Positions 15,424-23,003 of a stretch of 64,000 bases of DNA are shown here, piece after piece (position 1 is the first letter of the stretch; each line of letters starts with the position of its first letter). A model generated the notes under the pieces. It saw only the letters and a list, made by a program, of their open reading frames with translations, did not search any database and had not been told where the DNA came from. A program made the position numbers and the translations under genes. The stretch lies in NCBI RefSeq assembly GCF_014647375.1, contig NZ_BMPB01000005.1, positions 366,418 to 430,417 on the forward strand. Direction: 5' to 3'. Origin of the DNA: Parabacteroides faecis (GTDB taxonomy: Bacteria; Bacteroidota; Bacteroidia; Bacteroidales; Tannerellaceae).

Positions 15424-16752
15424 TTATTTACTCAGAAACCAGCCTACGTAGGCAACGGCCAGGCTGAACTCGTTTTCACTGTTATATTTTCCTCCGCCGA
15501 TTTTGCGTGTCGAATAATCTGCTTTGACAACCAGGTTAGGAAGTGCATACCAGTTTAAACCGGCTGTCCACATGCTGACTTTGGTGCGCGGGTCCATGGT
15601 CTGTCTGCCTTCACCCTTTTCTTGCGGATTGTAATATTCGAAACGTGCAAACGGATAGATTACAGGTACTTTCTTGTTGTCTTTGAAGACGGAACGAAGG
15701 TTGACACCTACTTCGCCACCATAGCTGACTGCGTTTTTGGCAACCGGAGTAAGGCGGCTGTAAGGAGACGTATTACTTTGTGAACCGATTTTGCCGGAAA
15801 GGGCTTCGGCATTGCTTAAACTGCCGTAAATCATGTTTCCGCGGGCGGTTACATATTTGTTTTTATATTGAAGGTCTGCCGTATAAATGCGTAGCGGACT
15901 TTTTCCGATGCTGGCGAATGTCTGGGGTTTGTCGGAGTTCGCACCCACATTATTACAATAATAGAAGGAAGCGCCTACTCTTAATCCGGGAACACCTTCA
16001 TAATTTAAACGGCCTACATAAGCAGGAGAGGTGAAATTGTCTGTTTCGAAAATACCCTGTTTGCCTCCAGCAACCCATTCGTCGCGCGAGAATCCGCAGG
16101 CGTTTAATCCGGCAACAACCAACGCTTCATAACTGAAGCGAGTATAATCCCTACCAAATGTACCGAACACTTCGATACCGTTTTCATGCCATGTGGAGGG
16201 GATAAGCATTGTTTCCCCTTCCGGACGTGATGTGCCGAAGAAATTGATAGGTTCATGATGGGCGTTAGTCAAACCAACCGGAACGATAATATGTCCTACC
16301 CGGACATTAAATGCGGGATGGATTAACCGTGTGATATGAAACTGTTCCAGTGCAACTTCGCCACCTTTTTCGACTTCTGTTTCGTATTCTCCGTTTTCTG
16401 TATTTTCAAGTTCATAGGCAGTACCTGTACCACCTGCTTCGAATTCAATTTCTGCTCCTAATATCCATTTAGGATTAAATTTATAGTCGAAAGCTACAAC
16501 GAAACGAGGGATGGATATTGAGTTTCTGTTTGTTTTTGCATTTCCATTATTCCCCCCGTAAAAGCGGTTGATACCATAATCCATAAAATTCGCAAGGATT
16601 TCCCCATAACCGCCAAATCTAAATTTATCATAACCGTTGGCATAAATTTCTGCCGACTTTTCTACAGCTGTTGGCTCTTCGTTGCTTTGTGCATAGGCTG
16701 TTGCATAAGAACTAAGTAGAGTGATAGCCAACAGGTTTGTTAATTTTCTCAT
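15424..16752 (-). CDS. Outer-membrane porin, first gene of the redox/metal operon
   Basis: The protein has 442 residues with a signal peptide (MRKLTNLLAITLLSSYATAYAQ). The mature protein is a barrel with FGGYGEILANFMDYG near the start and LEQFHITRLIHPAFNVRVGHIIVPVGLTN in the middle, as in OprP-like porins of Bacteroidetes. It ends in ...AVAYVGWFLSK, less aromatic at the last position than usual. It precedes imelysin by 37 bp and is the promoter-proximal gene of the minus-strand operon, so its regulation by the -7 box at 16772-16779 and the dyad at 16834-16849 should apply to the whole unit. Confidence 0.7.
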   Translation of the reverse strand: MRKLTNLLAITLLSSYATAYAQSNEEPTAVEKSAEIYANGYDKFRFGGYGEILANFMDYGINRFYGGNNGNAKTNRNSISIPRFVVAFDYKFNPKWILGAEIEFEAGGTGTAYELENTENGEYETEVEKGGEVALEQFHITRLIHPAFNVRVGHIIVPVGLTNAHHEPINFFGTSRPEGETMLIPSTWHENGIEVFGTFGRDYTRFSYEALVVAGLNACGFSRDEWVAGGKQGIFETDNFTSPAYVGRLNYEGVPGLRVGASFYYCNNVGANSDKPQTFASIGKSPLRIYTADLQYKNKYVTARGNMIYGSLSNAEALSGKIGSQSNTSPYSRLTPVAKNAVSYGGEVGVNLRSVFKDNKKVPVIYPFARFEYYNPQEKGEGRQTMDPRTKVSMWTAGLNWYALPNLVVKADYSTRKIGGGKYNSENEFSLAVAYVGWFLSK

Positions 16753-16771
16753 TGCCTTTTTAAATTTTTGG

Positions 16772-16802
16772 CAAAATTAGAGTGGTTGGGAAGTATGCGC
16801 AA
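16772..16802 (-). promoter_or_regulatory. Promoter of the porin-imelysin-haem operon
   Basis: On the minus strand the -7 box is TAATTTTG (16772-16779), a perfect TAnnTTTG. A TTG at 16800-16802 lies 20 bp upstream as -33 element. The leader is about 15-20 nt. Confidence 0.7.
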
Positions 16803-16833
16803 TCGCATATAGTAGGTAAAAATTGACAGGGCT

Positions 16834-16849
16834 TACCTATTTGTAGGTA
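16834..16849. promoter_or_regulatory. Crp/Fnr-like dyad TACCT-N6-AGGTA (site 1)
   Basis: TACCTATTTGTAGGTA is a perfect 10/10 match to the dyad shared by several promoters here. It lies between divergent promoters. Its centre is about 73 bp upstream of the predicted porin-operon start (minus strand) and about 38 bp upstream of a plus-strand start given by TAACTTTG at 16868-16875. Confidence 0.6.
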
Positions 16850-16867
16850 TTTGTAGTGTTTATTCAC

Positions 16868-16968
16868 TAACTTTGTCATTTCTCCGTCGCCGAGGGGCGG
16901 GCAGGTCAGTGGTATATGTTACGGGAGAGAACCTGCTGGCAGAATAGCTGCGCTGGTGATTTTTTGTC
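16868..16968 (+). ncRNA. Possible structured transcript upstream of the twin small RNAs
   Basis: A perfect -7 box TAACTTTG (16868-16875) opens a GC-rich stretch with no reading frame. It contains nested pairing: TCTCCGT with ACGGGAGA, CGCC-GAGG-GGCG, and alternatively GCAGGT with ACCTGC. It ends in a weak stem (GCAG/CTGC) and TTTTTT. It shares no clear sequence with the two RNAs downstream. It could be a third small RNA or part of a regulatory region; support is limited to promoter plus foldability. Confidence 0.35.
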
Positions 16969-17005
16969 CTGTAATCCCTACTAATAGTTAGAAATGAGTC
17001 CATTT

Positions 17006-17052
17006 TACATATATATAGGTATTGTGGCCTTAGGGTAGTGCCCGTATATTTG
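17006..17052 (+). promoter_or_regulatory. Activator dyad and promoter of small RNA 1
   Basis: TACATATATATAGGTA (17006-17021) matches the dyad at 9 of 10 arm positions. After exactly 23 bp comes TATATTTG (17045-17052), a perfect -7 box. TTG at 17022-17024 is the -33 element. The dyad centre falls at roughly -40 to -44, where class II Crp/Fnr activators bind. Confidence 0.65.
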
Positions 17053-17055
17053 CAC

Positions 17056-17230
17056 CATCAATTAAGTTTTACTATTAGTATAATCGTCCTGACCAAAACC
17101 CCGATTTGTTGATTTTTATGTACACCTATTATTTAAGGTAAAATACCCAAGTGGAAGGGAGTTTTTTTATTGGTTGTCCCTTTCATATAAAAGATGAGCC
17201 ATCCTGTGAAGAATGGCTCTTTTTATTTTT
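17056..17230 (+). ncRNA. Twin small RNA 1
   Basis: The predicted transcript of about 175 nt has no credible reading frame. A 5' block ACTATTAGTATAATCG plus AAAACC about 8 nt later is shared with RNA 2. A hairpin pairs GGAAGGGA (17153-17160) with TCCCTTTC (17177-17184) around a loop containing TTTTTATTGGTTG. The terminator stem GAGCCAT (17196-17202)/ATGGCTC (17213-17219) has loop CCTGTGAAGA and a T-run. RNA 2 keeps both loops while its stems have different sequences that still pair, which is covariation in favour of a functional RNA. Confidence 0.7.
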
Positions 17231-17301
17231 TCGTTTTTTCTTTAGTACAGAAAGCAATTTGCTTAATATAACACAAAGTAGGTAACAGACACCTCCCTTT
17301 T

Positions 17302-17348
17302 TACTCTATTATAGGTATTGTGTACTTTCCTAGCCGCCTCTATCTTTG
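17302..17348 (+). promoter_or_regulatory. Activator dyad and promoter of small RNA 2
   Basis: TACTCTATTATAGGTA (17302-17317) matches 8 of 10 arm positions of TACCT-N6-AGGTA. Then 23 bp separate it from the perfect -7 box TATCTTTG (17341-17348). The spacing is identical to that of small RNA 1 and of the cation-efflux gene. Confidence 0.62.
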
Positions 17349-17352
17349 CAAA

Positions 17353-17515
17353 TGTAAAAAGTAACACTATTAGTATAATCGCTATATCAAAACCTTTTTG
17401 CTAATTATGTAAGCATATAAGATGATTAAACGTATGTCGGAAAGTTTTTATTGGTTGTTTCCGACATAAAAAAGGGGCTCCCCTGTGAAGGATGGTCCCT
17501 TTTTTATTTTTTTGT
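17353..17515 (+). ncRNA. Twin small RNA 2
   Basis: The predicted transcript of about 160 nt shares ACTATTAGTATAATCG, AAAACC and the loop TTTTTATTGGTTG with RNA 1. Its hairpin is a perfect 10-bp stem (ATGTCGGAAA at 17434-17443, TTTCCGACAT at 17458-17467), different in sequence from that of RNA 1. The terminator stem GGGGCT/GGTCCC keeps the loop core CCTGTGAAG and ends in a long T-run (to about 17515). It lies about 125 nt after RNA 1 and before pflB. The exposed, conserved loop is the likely target-binding site. Confidence 0.7.
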
Positions 17516-17584
17516 TATTATTTATAATCTATCCCCTGTGATACCTAAAAGAGGCTATATACTATTATTCTCAGTCCTTTTTTG

Positions 17585-17669
17585 TAACTATTTGTAGGCA
17601 TTTTGACCGTTTCCTGCATATCAAGTATATATGACCAGTTTCTTGTCCCATATAAAAGCTGTACCTTTG
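17585..17669 (+). promoter_or_regulatory. pflB promoter region with one weaker dyad
   Basis: The dyad-like TAACTATTTGTAGGCA (17585-17600, 8 of 10) is followed after 25 bp by TATATATG (17626-17633, one mismatch from TAnnTTTG). Further on is the perfect -7 box TACCTTTG (17662-17669) with a TTTC 19 bp before it. Two tandem starts are plausible; the second gives a 30-nt leader to the ATG at 17705. Confidence 0.5.
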
Positions 17670-17704
17670 TATCGAAATTAAAACCGAAGTAAACAAAGAT
17701 AGGT

Positions 17705-19945
17705 ATGAAGTTTGAAAACGAGAACTGGGCGCAGTTCAAAGGCGAAATTTGGAAAAGAGAGATTAATGTAAGGGATTTTATCCAGAACAATTATAAACCT
17801 TATGAAGGGGATGATTCTTTCCTGAAGGGTTCCTCGGATAAGACGAAAAAGGTTTGGGATAAACTGACCGAAATGTTTAAGGTAGAAAGGGAGAAAGGTG
17901 TTTACGATGCTGAAACTAAATTACCGCAGGGGATAGATACGTACGGTCCCGGGTATATCGACAAGGAAAATGAGGTCATTGTCGGTTTGCAGACAGACGC
18001 TCCGCTGAAACGCGGTATTTTCCCGAAATGCGGTGTCCGCATGGTAGAAAACAGCTTGACTGCTTATGGCTATGAGCTGGACCCGATGACAAAAGAAATC
18101 TTCACGAAATACAGAAAGACGCATAACGAAGGCGTATTCTCAGCTTATACGGATGAAATGATTGCAGCACGTCGCTCCGCTATCATCACCGGTCTGCCGG
18201 ATGCTTACGGACGCGGACGTATCATCGGTGACTACCGTCGTGTAGCATTGTATGGTACTGAAATCCTGATCACAGAGAAGAAGAACTATCTGAAACGACT
18301 CGATATTCAGGAACTGACGGAAGAGATTATCCAGAGCCGTGAGGAGATATCCGAACAGATCAAGGCCTTGAAGGCTTTCGAAAAGATGTGTGCAAGTTAC
18401 GGTTTCGATGTGACACAGCCGGCTAAGAATGCACGCGAAGCCGTTCAGTTTGTCTATCTGGCTTACCTGGCTGCTGTAAAAGACCAGGATGGTGCGGCTA
18501 TGTCGTTGGGACGTACTTCTACTTTCCTCGATATTTATCTTGAAAAAGATATCCGTGAGGGCAAATTGACGGAAGAAGAAGCACAGGAGTTGATCGACCA
18601 GTTCATCATCAAACTGCGTATTGTCCGCTTCCTGCGTACTCCGGAATATAACGATCTGTTCTCCGGCGATCCTGTGTGGGTGACTGAATCTTTAGGCGGA
18701 CAAGGTGTCGACGGCCGTTCTCTGGTGACAAAGACATCTTACCGTTATCTGCATACATTATATAACCTTGGCCCGGCTCCGGAACCTAACCTGACAGTGC
18801 TGTGGTTCAATAATGCTCCTGAAAACTGGAAACGTTTCTGTGCAAAGGTTTCTATCGATACTTCCGCTATCCAGTATGAGAACGACGATCTGATGCGTCC
18901 GGATTATGGCGACGATTATGGTATTGCCTGCTGTGTATCTCCGATGAAGATCGGTAAGCAGATGCAATATTTCGGTGCACGTGCCAACCTGGCTAAATGT
19001 TTGCTGTATGCGATCAATGGCGGACGTGACGAACGTTCAGGTGCGCAGGTAGCTCCGAAGTTCGAGCCGATCACCAGCGAATACCTCGATTATAACGAAG
19101 TAATGGAGAAATACGAACAGATGATGCGCTGGCTGGCAAAGGTATATGTCAATGCTCTGAAGATCATCCATTATATGCATGATAAGTATGCTTACGAAGC
19201 ATTCGAGATGGGCTTGCACGACGGTCATGTGGAACGTATCCGTGCGACAGGTATTGCCGGTCTTTCTATCGTGGCCGACTCATTGGCGGCTATCCGCGAT
19301 ACGAAGGTGAAGGTGATCCGTGATGAACGCGGACTGGCTGTCGGTTTTGAGCGCGAAGGCGATTATGTTCCTTTCGGAAACAACGATGACCGTACGGACA
19401 GTATTGCTGTGGATATTACTGAAATGTTCATGGAATATCTGCGTCAGCACCAGACATACCGTAACGCTACTCCGACACAGTCTATCCTGACCATTACTTC
19501 TAATGTCGTATATGGAAAGAAGACAGGTGCTACGCCTGACGGACGTGAAGGCGGTACGCCGTTTGCTCCGGGTGCCAATCCGATGAACGGACGCGATACC
19601 AAGGGGGCGATTGCCGCACTGGCTTCTGTTGCCAAGTTGCCGTTCCAGCATGCACATGACGGTATCTCTTATACATTTGCCGTTTCTCCGTCTACTTTAG
19701 GTAAAGAACGTGATATTCAGATAGCCAATATGGTAGGCTTGCTGGATGGTTACTTTACTCCTGATGGCGGTCAACATCTGAACGTGAACGTTTTCGATAA
19801 GGAATTACTGTTGGATGCTATGGACCATCCTGAAAAATATCCGCAGCTGACCATCCGTGTTTCCGGTTATGCCGTGAACTTCGTGAAACTGACACGCGAA
19901 CAGCAGTTGGATGTCATTTCAAGAACAATCAATCACTCACTTTAA
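17705..19945 (+). CDS. pflB: Pyruvate formate-lyase (formate C-acetyltransferase)
   Basis: This 746-residue cytoplasmic glycyl-radical enzyme converts pyruvate and CoA to acetyl-CoA and formate, the main anaerobic pyruvate route. The adjacent catalytic cysteines are Cys409-Cys410 ([14 protein letters not shown]) and the radical glycine is Gly721 (RVSGYAVNF). Length and the C-terminal ISRTINHSL end fit the PflB branch rather than the diol-dehydratase-like glycyl radical enzymes. Its activase gene follows 105 bp downstream. The radical is destroyed by oxygen, so the dyad-controlled promoter region and the nearby peroxide defence genes make biological sense. Confidence 0.95.
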   Translation: MKFENENWAQFKGEIWKREINVRDFIQNNYKPYEGDDSFLKGSSDKTKKVWDKLTEMFKVEREKGVYDAETKLPQGIDTYGPGYIDKENEVIVGLQTDAPLKRGIFPKCGVRMVENSLTAYGYELDPMTKEIFTKYRKTHNEGVFSAYTDEMIAARRSAIITGLPDAYGRGRIIGDYRRVALYGTEILITEKKNYLKRLDIQELTEEIIQSREEISEQIKALKAFEKMCASYGFDVTQPAKNAREAVQFVYLAYLAAVKDQDGAAMSLGRTSTFLDIYLEKDIREGKLTEEEAQELIDQFIIKLRIVRFLRTPEYNDLFSGDPVWVTESLGGQGVDGRSLVTKTSYRYLHTLYNLGPAPEPNLTVLWFNNAPENWKRFCAKVSIDTSAIQYENDDLMRPDYGDDYGIACCVSPMKIGKQMQYFGARANLAKCLLYAINGGRDERSGAQVAPKFEPITSEYLDYNEVMEKYEQMMRWLAKVYVNALKIIHYMHDKYAYEAFEMGLHDGHVERIRATGIAGLSIVADSLAAIRDTKVKVIRDERGLAVGFEREGDYVPFGNNDDRTDSIAVDITEMFMEYLRQHQTYRNATPTQSILTITSNVVYGKKTGATPDGREGGTPFAPGANPMNGRDTKGAIAALASVAKLPFQHAHDGISYTFAVSPSTLGKERDIQIANMVGLLDGYFTPDGGQHLNVNVFDKELLLDAMDHPEKYPQLTIRVSGYAVNFVKLTREQQLDVISRTINHSL

Positions 19946-20047
19946 AAGTTGACAGTTGACAAGTGATAGTTGACAGTTAGAGGATGCGTAAATGTGTCCT
20001 GGCTGTCATCTGTCATCTGTCATCTGTTGACTATCACTTGTCATCTG
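19946..20047. repeat. Dispersed TGACA/TGTCA inverted repeat, copy A
   Basis: The left arm (19946-19975) is built from GTTGACA/GTGATA units and the right arm (20003-20047) from TGTCATC units. The cores 19954-19975 and 20024-20045 pair at 19 of 22 positions. It fills the pflB-pflA gap, so the mRNA would carry a long hairpin. Related copies lie at 37312-37338 and 39646-39726. Confidence 0.75.
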
Positions 20048-20050
20048 CTT

Positions 20051-20773
20051 ATGGAGGGGAAAATTCATTCTTTAGAAAGTTTCGGTACAGTTGATGGACC
20101 CGGAATTCGCTTCGTCGTTTTTATGCAGGGATGTCCGCTTCGTTGTCTCTATTGCCATAATCCGGATACCTGGGACAGCCGGGGAGGTGCTAAATACCAA
20201 TTGTCACCGGAAGAACTTCTGGCGGAAGTCTTGCGCTACAAAAATTTTATAGCTAAAGGTGGTGTGACTGTCACCGGAGGAGAGCCTTTGTTGCAGGCTG
20301 AATTCCTTACCGCTTTTTTCCGTCTTTGCCGGGAAGCCGGTATTCATACGGCATTGGATACTTCCGGTTATATCTGTACACCGAAAGCTTTGGAAGTGTT
20401 GGATTATGTCGACCTGGTCCTGCTGGATATAAAAACGATCGATCCCGAATTACATCCCCGGTTAACGGCAGTGAAGCTGGATAATACGTTACGTTTCCTG
20501 GATGAACTGGAGAAACGCGGTGTTCCTGTATGGATCCGCCATGTCATCGTTCCCGGACTGACTGATAATGACGATGCGCTGAATAAACTGGCTGAATATA
20601 TCAGCCGCTATAAAATGGTGCAGAAAGCAGAGCTGTTGCCTTATCATACAATGGGTGCTTATAAATATGAAGCACAAGGAATCGAATACAAATTAAAAGA
20701 CGTGGAACCTCTGTCTGCCGAACGTCTGGCAAATGCCAAAGAGATATTTAAGAAACAGGGTATTACCGTGTGA
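20051..20773 (+). CDS. pflA: Pyruvate formate-lyase activating enzyme (radical SAM)
   Basis: I start at the ATG at 20051 (240 residues), where homology begins. The longer frame would run through the inverted repeat. The radical-SAM iron-sulfur motif is Cys28-x3-Cys32-x2-Cys35 (QGCPLRCLYCHNPDTW). GGVTVTGGEPLLQ (about 78-90) and ALDTSGY follow, as in PflA. It installs the glycyl radical on PflB using S-adenosylmethionine. The two genes are probably co-transcribed. Confidence 0.93.
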   Translation: MEGKIHSLESFGTVDGPGIRFVVFMQGCPLRCLYCHNPDTWDSRGGAKYQLSPEELLAEVLRYKNFIAKGGVTVTGGEPLLQAEFLTAFFRLCREAGIHTALDTSGYICTPKALEVLDYVDLVLLDIKTIDPELHPRLTAVKLDNTLRFLDELEKRGVPVWIRHVIVPGLTDNDDALNKLAEYISRYKMVQKAELLPYHTMGAYKYEAQGIEYKLKDVEPLSAERLANAKEIFKKQGITV

Positions 20774-20775
20774 CC

Positions 20776-21081
20776 CTATTCAATCCGTTCCCTGTGAATT
20801 TTTACCGGTTGTCTACGGATTTTGTTAACGATACGGATGCTGTCGTTCTCGATACTCGTTACGTCTCCCTGACAGTTGGTGAAATAGACGTAATTCCCCA
20901 TATCCATGAACCGGTATACTTTGCAACCATCATGTTCGAATAGATACTCGACTTTATAACTGGGGTTATTATCAGGAGCTGATTGAGCTATAGGTCTTCC
21001 TGCCAGGCCACATGCTGTCAAACCGGCCATATAGGTTAGTAGTGCACCTGCCGAAAAAATGAAAAAACTTATTCTTCTCAT
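20776..21081 (-). CDS. Small lipoprotein, DUF4884-like
   Basis: The protein has 101 residues with lipobox GLTACG (Cys at about 24). The mature part KVEYLFEHDGCKVYRFMDMGNYVYFTNC resembles DUF4884, a small beta domain found in Bacteroidales lipoproteins. The C terminus is basic (RIVNKIRRQPVKIHRERIE). It converges on pflA, with stops only 2 bp apart and no terminator visible between. Function unknown. Confidence 0.7.
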   Translation of the reverse strand: MRRISFFIFSAGALLTYMAGLTACGLAGRPIAQSAPDNNPSYKVEYLFEHDGCKVYRFMDMGNYVYFTNCQGDVTSIENDSIRIVNKIRRQPVKIHRERIE

Positions 21082-21110
21082 ATTCTTTTTCTTTTAGTTT
21101 GCTTTGTGTC

Positions 21111-21118
21111 CAAAGATA
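21111..21118 (-). promoter_or_regulatory. -7 box of the small lipoprotein gene
   Basis: TATCTTTG on the minus strand is a perfect TAnnTTTG about 30 bp before the start at 21081. The dyad at 21159-21174 lies 40 bp further upstream and could act on this promoter too. Confidence 0.5.
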
Positions 21119-21158
21119 ACGAAATCCAAAGACCGGAGGATAAAACTGTGTGACATTT

Positions 21159-21205
21159 TACCTACAATCAGGTAGATTTTTATTGCTAGGAAAAACATAG
21201 TTTTG
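21159..21205 (+). promoter_or_regulatory. Perfect activator dyad and promoter of the cation-efflux gene
   Basis: TACCTACAATCAGGTA (21159-21174) is a 10/10 match to TACCT-N6-AGGTA. A 23-bp spacer leads to the perfect -7 box TAGTTTTG (21198-21205). This is the same layout as at both small RNAs. Because transcription should start near 21210, the gene cannot start at the TTG at 21203. Confidence 0.68.
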
Positions 21206-21235
21206 TTTCATTTTGTTACTCAAATAAAAGTAAGA

Positions 21236-22141
21236 ATGAATATGGAACAACATCATCATGACCATCATCACGAAATAACCTCTTTGAATAAAGCTTTTAT
21301 CATCGGTATTACCCTGAACCTGGCATTTGTTGTAGCCGAGTTTGCTGCGGGCTTCTGGTATAATTCGCTCGGTTTGCTATCCGATGCCGGACATAACCTG
21401 GGGGATGTCGCCAGCCTGGTACTGGCTATGCTGGCTTTCCGGCTGGCAAAGGTACATCCGACGGCCAGTTATACCTATGGGTATAAAAAAAGCACGGTAT
21501 TGGTCTCCCTGCTAAATGCGGTCATTCTGTTGGTCGCTGTCGGCATTATTATAGCTGAGAGCATAACGAAACTGTTTCATCCCCGTCCGGTAGAAGGAGA
21601 TGCAATCGCCTGGGTTGCGGGGATTGGGGTTGTTATCAATGCAGTTACGGCATGGCTTTTTATGAAGGATAAGGATAAAGACCTGAATGTGAAAGGGGCT
21701 TATCTGCATATGGCGGCGGATGCGCTGGTGTCTGTCGGAGTCGTTATTTCCGGGATTGTCATTGCACATACAGGATGGTTTATTATCGACCCGGTTATCG
21801 GATTGATCATAGCTTTAGTCATCATCTATTCTACTTGGGGATTGTTGCGTGACAGCTTACGTCTTTCGCTCGACGGCGTTCCTGCCGGGACCGATATTGA
21901 AAAGGTGGAAAAGGCTATGCATGCCGTGGAAGGTGTACAGGGTGTCCGTCACTTGCATATCTGGGCGATCAGCACGACTGAAACAGCCTTGACCGCGCAT
22001 GTCTCGATCAACGATCTGTCTGATATGGAACGCATCAAACAGGAGATCAAACACGAGCTTCAACATGTTGGTATACATCATGCCACTCTGGAGTTCGAAA
22101 CCTCGAAAATCAAGGGTGAGAGCCTGTGCTGGCCGGATTGA
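21236..22141 (+). CDS. Cation diffusion facilitator (CzcD/ZitB-type zinc exporter)
   Basis: The start is ATG 21236 (302 residues; 21242 is also possible). The N terminus is His-rich (HHHDHHHE), a cytosolic metal-collecting tail. Six hydrophobic segments follow. The transport-site motifs are in TM2 (HNLGD, preceded by SDAG) and TM5 (HMAADALVSVG), the HD-HD pattern of zinc-type exporters. The cytoplasmic C-terminal domain has VRHLHIWAISTTETALTAHVSI. It exports Zn2+ or a similar divalent metal against protons. Metal choice within Zn/Cd/Co cannot be fixed. The same dyad and spacing as at the small RNAs control it. Confidence 0.88.
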   Translation: MNMEQHHHDHHHEITSLNKAFIIGITLNLAFVVAEFAAGFWYNSLGLLSDAGHNLGDVASLVLAMLAFRLAKVHPTASYTYGYKKSTVLVSLLNAVILLVAVGIIIAESITKLFHPRPVEGDAIAWVAGIGVVINAVTAWLFMKDKDKDLNVKGAYLHMAADALVSVGVVISGIVIAHTGWFIIDPVIGLIIALVIIYSTWGLLRDSLRLSLDGVPAGTDIEKVEKAMHAVEGVQGVRHLHIWAISTTETALTAHVSINDLSDMERIKQEIKHELQHVGIHHATLEFETSKIKGESLCWPD

Positions 22142-22219
22142 ATCCACTTGTTAATAACTCTGAAATACTGATACCCAAAGATTTTGTCTATGAGGGCATA
22201 AAACCTTTCGATTGGATTT

Positions 22220-22253
22220 TTTGTTCTTACCTCGAACCGGCAACTTATCTTTG
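22220..22253 (+). promoter_or_regulatory. ahpC promoter
   Basis: The -7 box TATCTTTG (22246-22253) is perfect and a TTTG at 22220-22223 lies 22 bp upstream. The leader is about 42 nt. I saw no obvious OxyR dyad. Confidence 0.65.
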
Positions 22254-22300
22254 CATCAGAAACAAAACAAAATAGTAATAACGATTAAAATAAAAATTCT

Positions 22301-22867
22301 ATGGAACCTATTATCAATTCACAAGCACCCGAGTTCAAAGTACAGGCATACCATAACGGTAAGTTCGAAACAGTAAGCAGCGACGATATCAAAGGTAAAT
22401 GGGCCATTTTCTTTTTCTATCCGGCTGACTTTACATTCGTTTGTCCGACCGAGTTGGTAGATATGGCTGACAAATATGACCAGTTCCAGGCTATGGGTGT
22501 AGAAGTTTATTCTGTAAGTACAGATTCACACTTCGTACACAAAGCATGGCACGATGCTTCTGAAACGATCCGTAAGATCAAATACCCGATGTTGGCTGAC
22601 CCGACAGGCGTATTGAGCCGTGCTTTCGGTGTCATGATCGAAGAAGACGGTATGGCTTACCGTGGTACATTCCTGGTAAATCCGGAAGGAAAGATCAAAT
22701 TGGCTGAAATCAACGATAACGGTATCGGTCGTAATGCAGACGAACTGCTTCGTAAGGTAGAAGCTGCTCAGTTCATCGCTGAACATCCGAGTGAAGTTTG
22801 TCCCGCTAAATGGAAAAAAGGCGGCGAAACATTGAAACCGAGCATCGATCTGGTCGGTAAGATCTAA
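22301..22867 (+). CDS. ahpC: Alkyl hydroperoxide reductase, peroxiredoxin subunit
   Basis: This 188-residue typical 2-Cys peroxiredoxin carries the peroxidatic Cys48 in FTFVCPTE and the resolving Cys167 in SEVCPAKW. Full length for the AhpC branch. It reduces hydrogen peroxide and organic hydroperoxides in the cytoplasm and is recycled by AhpF, whose gene follows after a terminator-like hairpin. The arrangement protects an anaerobe during oxygen exposure and lies near the oxygen-labile PflB. Confidence 0.95.
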   Translation: MEPIINSQAPEFKVQAYHNGKFETVSSDDIKGKWAIFFFYPADFTFVCPTELVDMADKYDQFQAMGVEVYSVSTDSHFVHKAWHDASETIRKIKYPMLADPTGVLSRAFGVMIEEDGMAYRGTFLVNPEGKIKLAEINDNGIGRNADELLRKVEAAQFIAEHPSEVCPAKWKKGGETLKPSIDLVGKI

Positions 22868-22879
22868 TAGTAAAACTGG

Positions 22880-22908
22880 AGGCCGGCAACATATTGTCGG
22901 CCTTTTTT
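22880..22908 (+). terminator. Terminator or attenuator between ahpC and ahpF
   Basis: AGGCCGGCAA (22880-22889) pairs with TTGTCGGCCT (22894-22903), one G-U, followed by TTTTT. It should make ahpC transcripts more abundant than the ahpC-ahpF read-through. Confidence 0.82.
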
Positions 22909-22938
22909 GTCTTTGAGGCAGACTTAGTTACAGGTTCA

Positions 22939-22994
22939 TTTGATAATAGGATAGCTCGAAGCTATCAAAGAATAAACAACTAATAATAAGGAGG
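22939..22994 (+). promoter_or_regulatory. ahpF leader: hairpin and unusual Shine-Dalgarno
   Basis: The dyad GATAGCT-CGA-AGCTATC (22950-22966) competes with an outer TTTGATA/TATCAAA pair (22939-22969). AAGGAGG (22988-22994) lies 9 bp before the ATG at 23004. A perfect Shine-Dalgarno is uncommon in this genome and fixes the ahpF start. Confidence 0.55.
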
Positions 22995-23003
22995 ATTTTA
23001 ATA

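Noticed and set aside
16753-17704. CRISPR-like reading of the repeated blocks upstream of pflB
   Set aside because: The two repeats are about 300 bp apart, each a whole promoter-RNA-terminator unit, with no short direct repeats or spacers.
19970-20050. 27-residue extension of PflA
   Set aside because: It is encoded by the dispersed inverted repeat; family similarity begins at Met 20051.
21203-22141. Longer start (TTG at 21203) for the cation-efflux gene
   Set aside because: It lies inside the predicted -7 box (21198-21205), so it would not be in the mRNA. ATG 21236 opens the His-rich tail.
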